A DNA stretch of 7,382 nucleotides, from assembly GCA_003646875.1 (NCBI GenBank), contig QMLT01000077.1, positions 1 through 7,382 on the forward strand, given 5' to 3'. The DNA comes from Deltaproteobacteria bacterium (GTDB taxonomy: Bacteria > Desulfobacterota > DSM-4660 > Desulfatiglandales > B25-G16). The position numbers and the translations under genes were made by a program. A model generated the notes under the pieces. The model saw only the letters and a list, made by a program, of their open reading frames with translations, was not told where the DNA came from and did not search any database. This document shows positions 1 through 4,964 of the stretch, one piece after another (the first letter of the stretch is position 1; the number at the start of each line of letters is the position of its first letter).

Positions 1-162
1 CCAGATGCACCTGGAATGTCGCTCTTAAATCGGCAATATAAGAGTCGACTGCCTGCCTTTGGAAGAGCTATTATAGTAATGTCTATCTCGATAAACGGAA
101 GACCTGAGTGATTATCGAACTCAGTTCGCTTCGCTCATTCCTGCTGAAACAGCGGGGAGAAT

Positions 163-307
163 ATTGGGATTCTGGGTGAACTTGTCTTGGGCAAGGTGAA
201 GGATTGGCGATATTTCTCCTGACATGGGGGTTAATGCGCCTAAGGCGCATTAGCAGTTTCCTTATTTAAATCAGCCCCACTCAACACGGAATCCTCGGAA
301 TCCCAAT
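163..307. repeat. Long-range inverted repeat enclosing a hairpin
   Basis: The 10-base word at 163-172 is exactly the reverse complement of 298-307. Pairing continues as 173-176 with 294-297 if two G-U pairs are allowed, giving 14-base arms. Inside lies the perfect stem 232-240/244-252. No target-site duplication is visible on either side, so a MITE identity is not shown. It could equally be a structured RNA or a composite of extragenic repeats. Confidence 0.5.
232..252. repeat. Perfect 9-bp stem-loop
   Basis: taatgcgcc (232-240) and ggcgcatta (244-252) are exact reverse complements separated by three bases. The stem is strong, but no T-run follows on either strand, so it is not a standard intrinsic terminator. 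It lies 115 bases beyond the stop of the minus-strand glycosyltransferase gene and could stabilise the 3' end of that transcript. Confidence 0.65.
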
Positions 308-366
308 CTTCCATTGAAAATGTTGTTATTTAAACAAGTTTTAGAAACTCTGATATATAGAATTTG

Positions 367-1242
367 TCATTCTTCCAAAAATGAATGCATGGCACTATTT
401 AAAAGGATCTCGCCATTACTATCAAGCCTTTTGGGAAGTGAGAGGTAAAAATTTCCCTCTTGTATTTTTCCTCTTTTAACACATCCCTCGCCATATATCC
501 TGCATTTGATAGATAATTCCTCCATAGCCTGGCTTGTTTGATCTTGAGAAAGTATTCCACTTTCGACCAGTCTAACTATAGCCTTAATCCTAAAGCGGTC
601 CATACCAGAGAATTGCCTGGAGAGTTGATCATCATGCCCTCCTTCCTTAACAACCAACCCCTTGTCAATTAAGTGAATAGGGTGCCTGCATGATATCCTC
701 AACCACAGATCAAAGTCCTCAGCGACTGGGAGGGTTTCATCAAAAAGACCAACATCTTCAAAAAGAGACCTCTTTATAATCACGCTTGATGGGCTAACCA
801 GGCATAGCTTTAACGATTGCGTAAATATATTTCCTGAGGGTTTTTTATGTCTTTTCTTTGGGTTGACGCGTCTACCATTTTTTATCCATATTTCTTCTGT
901 CTGGCAGGCTACAGTATTAGGATTTTGATCAATATATTCTATCTGAACAGATAGCTTTTCAGTAAGCCAATAATCATCTGAGTCTAAAAATGCAATCCAG
1001 GGCGCTATCGAACTCTTTATTCCTCTATTTCTGGCTGCTGATACTCCCATGTTCTCCGACTGTCTTATATATTTTATCGCAGACATATATTTGGACAGTG
1101 CTTCATGGGTGTTATCAATTGACCCATCATCAACTACTATTACCTCGAAATCTCTAAAGTCTTGATTAAGGACAGATGACACTGCCCTCACCACCTTCTC
1201 AGACCTATTAAACGTTGGAATTATTACACTAACCATGGGCAT
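367..1242 (-). CDS. Family 2 glycosyltransferase (GT-A fold)
   Basis: The 291-residue protein transfers a sugar from a nucleotide-sugar donor to an unidentified acceptor, probably at the cytoplasmic face of the membrane. Visible GT2 hallmarks are the N-terminal VSVIIPTFNR strand (4-13), VVDDGS with the nucleotide-binding aspartates (36-41), the N-G-AARNRGI region (65-75), the DSDD metal-binding DXD motif (87-90) and the AEDFDLWLR region with the candidate catalytic base (E175/D176). There are no membrane helices, as in soluble GT2 enzymes of O-antigen, capsule or lipid glycosylation. A GGGAG site (1255-1259) lies 12 bases before the ATG, inside the end of the upstream gene. Only three bases separate it from the IspH-UbiA stop, so it is almost certainly cotranscribed with that gene. 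Family call is secure. Donor, acceptor and linkage cannot be read from the sequence. Confidence 0.9.
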   Translation of the reverse strand: MPMVSVIIPTFNRSEKVVRAVSSVLNQDFRDFEVIVVDDGSIDNTHEALSKYMSAIKYIRQSENMGVSAARNRGIKSSIAPWIAFLDSDDYWLTEKLSVQIEYIDQNPNTVACQTEEIWIKNGRRVNPKKRHKKPSGNIFTQSLKLCLVSPSSVIIKRSLFEDVGLFDETLPVAEDFDLWLRISCRHPIHLIDKGLVVKEGGHDDQLSRQFSGMDRFRIKAIVRLVESGILSQDQTSQAMEELSIKCRIYGEGCVKRGKIQEGNFYLSLPKRLDSNGEILLNSAMHSFLEE

Positions 1243-1245
1243 TTT

Positions 1246-2976
1246 CTAAAGCAACTCCCACATGAATGCAAACACTCCTGCCAAAAAGAGATTGACTTCG
1301 GCAAGGGATTGCAGAAAATATCCAGCTCTTATCCACCCCTTATTGTAAGCTTCAAGATAAAAAAATGAAATCATGAAACACACAATAAAGAAATAACCTA
1401 AATTTGAAACCATCCCTATAGCCGTTGACAATAGTAATAATATACCAAAAAGGCTGTTTAATAATAGTAAAAGCTTAATAGCCCTTTCCTCTCCAAGGGC
1501 AACTGGAAGGGTTTCCTTGCCAACGATTAAATCCCCCTGCATATTGAGGATGTCAAAGAGGCCAGACCGTATATAACACATAGATGAGACAAAAAAGAAA
1601 GAAACCAAAACACCAGGCCAAAAAGGCTTCGGCCATCCAATAATAGGCAGTAGCGAGCTGATTGTACCCCAGGCCAGTGCCTCTGTTATATTTTTTGAAC
1701 CAGGAAGGTCCTTTATTTTTCCATAACGACCGAGATATCCAAGTCTCCATGGTATTATCGGAATGCTATAGACTAAGCCAAGGATAGTCAGAGCAAGAAA
1801 AAGCAAAAACTGTGCAATTCCCAAAGAAAGTGAGAGAATTAGTCCTGCACATATTCCTATGAGAGAGGTAATTATAAGAAAAGTTTTGTGCGTGGCATAG
1901 AAAAGCGCTGTGCCAGGATCGTTATATGCACTGGCCTCTTTGTCAAGAAAACGATTAAGGACATGCATGCTAAAAACATAGAATAGAGCAAGAAATGGAT
2001 AGATGAAATCAGCATTTCCTCTTGATAGAAGAATCCCGGCATAGGTAAGAGAAAATGCCCCTATAGCCTCAGGAAGGGTTATCTTCACTAAAAATTGGAA
2101 AACCCTTTTGAATACACTTCTAAGTGGATATTGCCTGGTTTTACCCATGGTTTTCAATCTATCGGTAACTTTTCTAATCATCCAATTGGGTGTTGAGGCG
2201 CCGGCTGTAACCCCAGTTGTTTCTGTTGATGAAAACCAGGAGTTCTGTAGCTCCTTCTCGGTCTCAATATGATACGTAGGTTTGCCTGTTGACCTTGATA
2301 CCTGATAGAGCCGTTTGGTATTACCACTGTTATATCCACCAACTATTACCATGCTATCAACCTCAGAGGCCAATGATCTGACTTCTCTCTGTCTTTTATA
2401 TGTTTCGTCGCAGATAGTATCAAATATTATAGCATCTGGATAACGACCCTTGATAGCATCTATTATTTCTCTGTAGGCATCTGCATCTTGTGTTGTTTGA
2501 GATACCAGAATTAATTTTTTCTTGTCAGAAAGTTTTTCAACATCTTCAACAGAACTTATAATGATACCCTGGCCTTTACTATAACCCATCAAACCAATAA
2601 CCTCCGGATGTTTGGCATCCCCAAATATGACGGGAGTATAGCCTTTCTTGCTATATTTTTTTATTATTGCCTGTACCTTTGCCACTCTCGGGCATGTTGC
2701 GTCAATTAACTTGAGATTCGAAGACCGTATCTTTTCTCTTTCGGTCGGTGTAATACCATGAGCCCTGATAATTATCCTTCCTCTGTCATGCCTATTAATA
2801 TCTTCTTTGACATCCACCCCTTTAGATCGAAGGAGATCTAAGACCTGTTGATTATGGATTATAGGCCCAAATGTGAAAAGCTTTCCATTGCCTTTGTTTG
2901 CCTCAGATAGTGCAATTTCCATTGCCCTTCTCACTCCCATGCAAAATCCAGCAGTTTTTGCTAATTTAACCTTCAC
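1246..2976 (-). CDS. ispH: IspH (HMBPP reductase) fused to a UbiA-family prenyltransferase
   Basis: One 576-residue protein. Residues 1 to about 275 are 4-hydroxy-3-methylbut-2-enyl diphosphate reductase, the last MEP-pathway step giving IPP and DMAPP. The 4Fe-4S ligands C12, C95 and C189 are present, as are H41, H73, H123, E125 (KHPEV) and SQTTQ near 160-163. The usual NSSN substrate motif reads NSGN (216-219). From about residue 300 follows a complete UbiA-type intramembrane prenyltransferase with eight or nine hydrophobic segments. It has first Asp motif N341-x3-D345-x7-D353, YS at 403-404, KDLPGSKN near 422-429 and second Asp motif D475...D482 followed by GKETLP. The start is set to GTG at 2976: it gives the normal IspH N-terminus (MKVKLAKTAGFCMGVRRAM) and has an excellent AGGGAGGAGA site just upstream. 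A TTG start at 3003 would add nine residues unlike the family. The prenyl acceptor is unknown. Confidence 0.92.
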   Translation of the reverse strand: MKVKLAKTAGFCMGVRRAMEIALSEANKGNGKLFTFGPIIHNQQVLDLLRSKGVDVKEDINRHDRGRIIIRAHGITPTEREKIRSSNLKLIDATCPRVAKVQAIIKKYSKKGYTPVIFGDAKHPEVIGLMGYSKGQGIIISSVEDVEKLSDKKKLILVSQTTQDADAYREIIDAIKGRYPDAIIFDTICDETYKRQREVRSLASEVDSMVIVGGYNSGNTKRLYQVSRSTGKPTYHIETEKELQNSWFSSTETTGVTAGASTPNWMIRKVTDRLKTMGKTRQYPLRSVFKRVFQFLVKITLPEAIGAFSLTYAGILLSRGNADFIYPFLALFYVFSMHVLNRFLDKEASAYNDPGTALFYATHKTFLIITSLIGICAGLILSLSLGIAQFLLFLALTILGLVYSIPIIPWRLGYLGRYGKIKDLPGSKNITEALAWGTISSLLPIIGWPKPFWPGVLVSFFFVSSMCYIRSGLFDILNMQGDLIVGKETLPVALGEERAIKLLLLLNSLFGILLLLSTAIGMVSNLGYFFIVCFMISFFYLEAYNKGWIRAGYFLQSLAEVNLFLAGVFAFMWELL

Positions 2977-3952
2977 CAGCCATCTCCTCCCTGATGGATC
3001 CAAAGTATTTGTTTAAAACAGAGATCAGTTTTTCCCTTCCATCTATCTCTGGAATAAAACTCCTTAATAATCTTCTATTTGGAAGACCTTTTGTGTATAA
3101 AATCAGTAAGCCTTTAATAATGCCTGTTGCCCTATTTTCTCTAAAATATTCTATAAGAAGCGAATAATGATCCATGATTAACTGATATCTTTCATCCAGG
3201 TTCGGGATTTCAAAACTTCCCTTATTTTCCATATCTAAGATCTGCTTGAAAATCCATGGATTAGCTAATGCTGCCCTACCAATCATAATACCATCACAGT
3301 TCGTTTCAGAGCGCATCTTTAAGGCTAAAGAAGGTCTTGTTATATCACCATTACCTATCACAGGGATTTTCACTGCCTTCTTTACCCTGGCAATTAAGGC
3401 CCAATCAGCATTTCCAGAAAATCCTTGACTGGCAAAACGTGGATGAATGGTAATCCCATCAGCTCCACTGTCTTCAATTATACTCGCAACCTCAAGGGCA
3501 TTCGCCTCTTCTGGTGACCAGCCAGCCCTAATTTTTACCGTCAATGGGAGGGGGCTACTTTTTCGCACAGCAGAAAGTATCTTTGCCACCTTCTTTGGCT
3601 CCCGCATCAGGGCTGCTCCTGATCCAGTCTTAATAACTTTTTTTACCGGACATCCCATGTTAATATCAACAATATCCAGCCCTTTTTCAGCTACTATCCG
3701 CGCCGATATTGCCATTGTATCCGGGTCAGATCCGAATAACTGCGCAGCAACAGGTCTTTCATCAGGATGACTTTCGAGATAGGCGAGGGTTTTTGCCTGT
3801 CCCCTGGAAAGACCAACAGCGCTGATCATCTCTGTAATAACAAGACCTGCTCCCATTTTTTTAATAATAAGCCGAAATGGGAGGTTTGTTTTTCCTGACA
3901 TAGGGGCCATAATAAGCCGATTCTTCATATGTAATGTGCCAATAGTTAACAT
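2966..3952 (-). CDS. dus: tRNA-dihydrouridine synthase (Dus family, DusB-like)
   Basis: The 328-residue flavoenzyme reduces specific uridines in the tRNA D-loop to dihydrouridine with FMN and NADPH. The TIM-barrel signature is complete: APMSGKTNLPFR (16-27), AAQLFG (69-74), DINMGCP with the catalytic cysteine C101 (96-102), VKIRAGW with FMN-contacting K140, ITIHPR with H170, GNGDI (200-204) and IMIGRAALANPWIF (222-235). A C-terminal helical part with YTKGLPNRRLLRSFI (286-300) matches the tRNA-binding domain. The family usually has HGRT where this protein has HPRF. The first ATG (3950-3952) fits the family N-terminus, but no Shine-Dalgarno precedes it or the alternative ATG at residue 9. The bases from 3961 upstream belong to an inverted-repeat element. 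It is the first gene of the minus-strand operon and overlaps the ispH-ubiA start by 11 bases. Assignment to DusB rather than another Dus subclass is tentative. Confidence 0.93.
   Translation of the reverse strand: MLTIGTLHMKNRLIMAPMSGKTNLPFRLIIKKMGAGLVITEMISAVGLSRGQAKTLAYLESHPDERPVAAQLFGSDPDTMAISARIVAEKGLDIVDINMGCPVKKVIKTGSGAALMREPKKVAKILSAVRKSSPLPLTVKIRAGWSPEEANALEVASIIEDSGADGITIHPRFASQGFSGNADWALIARVKKAVKIPVIGNGDITRPSLALKMRSETNCDGIMIGRAALANPWIFKQILDMENKGSFEIPNLDERYQLIMDHYSLLIEYFRENRATGIIKGLLILYTKGLPNRRLLRSFIPEIDGREKLISVLNKYFGSIREEMAGEG
2983..2992 (-). promoter_or_regulatory. Strong Shine-Dalgarno deciding the ispH-ubiA start
   Basis: Read on the minus strand this is AGGGAGGAGA. Its GGAGG core lies 9 bases before the GTG at 2976 and downstream of the competing TTG at 3003, so it can only serve the GTG. 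The site sits within the last codons of dus, which points to translational coupling. Confidence 0.8.
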
Positions 3953-3961
3953 TTTTGTAAA

Positions 3962-4178
3962 CGTTCACGGGTTCAGGGTTCAACGTTCAGGGTTAAGGAC
4001 AAAGAAGGCATTAAAGACCCGAAGTCCTCGTTAAAAATGCTCGTTTTCCCAAATAATTGCCAATCTGGCTCCAAATTTTGGGTTAGGACTGACGAAGCTG
4101 ACGCTTTTCTCGTAAATACGCATCCAAAATGCAGCCCGGGGACGAGAATGGAACCTTGAACCCCTGAACCTTTGAACC
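3962..4178. repeat. MITE-like element with GTTCA-rich terminal inverted repeats
   Basis: The left end (3962-3989) and the reverse complement of the right end (4150-4178) agree at about 23 of 29 positions with one gap. Each end is built from a short repeating word of the GGTTCA(A/G)GG kind. The interior has a nested hairpin (4107-4113 with 4142-4148, and 4120-4123 with 4129-4132 inside) and a 6-bp pair (4023-4028/4085-4090). It encodes no protein. Similar GTTCA-GG words are common dispersed intergenic repeats in some anaerobic bacteria, to my recollection. No clear target-site duplication is visible. It begins only 9 bases upstream of the dus ATG. Confidence 0.6.
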
Positions 4179-4195
4179 ACTAAAAAGATGCTTGT

Positions 4196-4224
4196 ATTCT
4201 AAACGAATCTGTCTTCCGTTACAA
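4196..4224 (-). promoter_or_regulatory. Candidate sigma-70 promoter for the dus/ispH-ubiA/glycosyltransferase operon
   Basis: On the minus strand, TTGTAA (4224-4219, 4 of 6 to consensus) and TAGAAT (4201-4196, 5 of 6) are separated by exactly 17 bases. Transcription would start near 4189, just before the GTTCA element, giving a leader of about 240 bases that contains the whole inverted repeat. Confidence 0.5.
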
Positions 4225-4251
4225 TCTAATAAAAGATCTTTCTTCTTCCTC

Positions 4252-4280
4252 TTGACTTCAAAAGGGCTTTCAAATATTTC
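4252..4280 (+). promoter_or_regulatory. Weak candidate promoter for the macro-domain gene
   Basis: TTGACT (4252-4257, 5 of 6 to consensus) is followed after 17 bases by TATTTC (4275-4280), which matches only half of a -10 box. The position, about 30 bases before the ATG at 4312, is plausible. It would lie back-to-back with the minus-strand promoter. Confidence 0.25.
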
Positions 4281-4300
4281 TATGTAAAAGATCTTAAATT

Positions 4301-4305
4301 GGAGG
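4301..4305 (+). promoter_or_regulatory. Shine-Dalgarno of the macro-domain gene
   Basis: GGAGG with 6 bases to the ATG at 4312, an ideal arrangement that fixes this start. Confidence 0.85.
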
Positions 4306-4311
4306 AAATAG

Positions 4312-4842
4312 ATGGAAAAAGCTTTAAAGGATAAAATAGAGATTGTTCAGGGAGACATTACAAAGATGGAGGTAGACGCCATTGTAAATGCTGCTAATAC
4401 TTCGCTTTTAGGTGGTGGAGGCGTTGATGGGGCGATACACAGGGCAGCTGGCCCGGAGCTCCTTGCTGAAACAAGGACGATAGGTGGGTGCCCAACTGGT
4501 GAGGCCCGCGTAACAAAGGGGTATCGGTTGCCTGCCAGATGGGTTATCCATACAGTCGGTCCAATCTGGTCGGGTGGGTATGGAGAGGAGGATGAGTTGC
4601 TGGCCAAATGTTATATAAATTCCTTTAAAGCAGCATTAGAGTTAGGCGTAGCGACAGTTGCCTTTCCATCCATAAGTACTGGCGCATACCGATTTCCTCT
4701 GAAAAGAGCAGTAAATATTGCCTTAAGAGAAACTAAATTCTTCCTTCAACACAACCAATCCATTAAAAAAGTTATGTTTGTCTGTTTTGGTGGCGACGTT
4801 TATAAAAAATATCAGGAACTATCTAAAGAGATCTTTGAGTAA
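4312..4842 (+). CDS. Macro-domain protein (ADP-ribose / O-acetyl-ADP-ribose hydrolase type)
   Basis: The 176-residue protein is a single macro domain of the bacterial YmdB/MacroD type. The family binds ADP-ribose and commonly deacetylates O-acetyl-ADP-ribose or removes mono-ADP-ribose from proteins in the cytoplasm. Visible motifs in order are GDIT (14-17), IVNAANTSLLGGGGVDGAIHRAAG (24-47) with the adenine/ribose-contacting asparagines and the catalytic-type D39, CPTGEA (60-65), VIHTVGP (78-84) and the phosphate loop SISTGAYRFP (120-129). All key positions of the MacroD class appear intact, so an active enzyme is expected. The start is fixed by GGAGG six bases upstream. It is followed after 122 bases by the cysteine synthase-CysRS fusion on the same strand. 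A shared transcript is possible, but the gap is long enough for a separate promoter. The physiological substrate is not known from sequence. Confidence 0.93.
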   Translation: MEKALKDKIEIVQGDITKMEVDAIVNAANTSLLGGGGVDGAIHRAAGPELLAETRTIGGCPTGEARVTKGYRLPARWVIHTVGPIWSGGYGEEDELLAKCYINSFKAALELGVATVAFPSISTGAYRFPLKRAVNIALRETKFFLQHNQSIKKVMFVCFGGDVYKKYQELSKEIFE

Positions 4843-4964
4843 GGAACTGTAAGGCTTTGTGCGTACAAAATATATAGCAAGATCTGCCTTGTTGGTCGTT
4901 AACAGCTTTATTTTATGGCCATATTTCGCCTTTTATATTAGAAATACGTACCAATCACAACCTT

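Larger units (their letters stand above)
1..366. other. Intergenic stretch without a gene, rich in inverted repeats
   Basis: No reading frame here has a plausible start, ribosome binding site and family resemblance. The stretch holds a series of stem-loops: arms 22-27/39-44; arms 104-109/119-124; a 9-pair stem 138-146/150-158 with loop AAA; a perfect 9-bp stem 232-240/244-252 with a 3-base loop; and a long-range pair 163-176/294-307 enclosing the last one. An 8-base word (cggaatcc) is repeated at 287-294 and 296-303. The hairpin at 138-158 resembles the CATTCC-GC-GAAA-GC-GGAAT type of dispersed extragenic hairpin known from many bacteria, but in a degenerate form. The stretch lies downstream of the minus-strand operon, whose 3' end and possible terminator must fall here. 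Confidence 0.6.

Noticed and set aside
1..133. Minus-strand frame open to the window edge
   Set aside because: No start codon with a ribosome binding site is visible and the translation is not recognisable, so a partial gene cannot be supported.
121..225. Short minus-strand reading frame of 34 codons starting with ATG
   Set aside because: It has no ribosome binding site, no recognisable family and lies across the inverted repeats; its length is expected by chance.
232..252. Stem-loop as an intrinsic terminator of the minus-strand operon
   Set aside because: The stem is strong, but a C-rich run instead of a T-run follows on the minus strand, and it lies over 100 bases from the stop codon.
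3961..4178. CRISPR array suggested by the repeating GTTCA words
   Set aside because: The repeating words are only 8-9 bases with no unique spacers, and they are arranged as inverted ends rather than direct repeats.
4347..4607. Antisense frame across the macro-domain gene, and similar antisense or offset frames elsewhere (for example 3246-3428, 3447-3770, 5645-5902)
   Set aside because: They are shadows of well-supported genes, with no ribosome binding site or family resemblance.
4843..4964. Possible T-box or other riboswitch before the cysteine synthase fusion
   Set aside because: The 122-base gap is too short for a T-box leader and lacks the conserved T-box sequence. Only a weak 5-bp stem (4856-4860/4865-4869) is visible.
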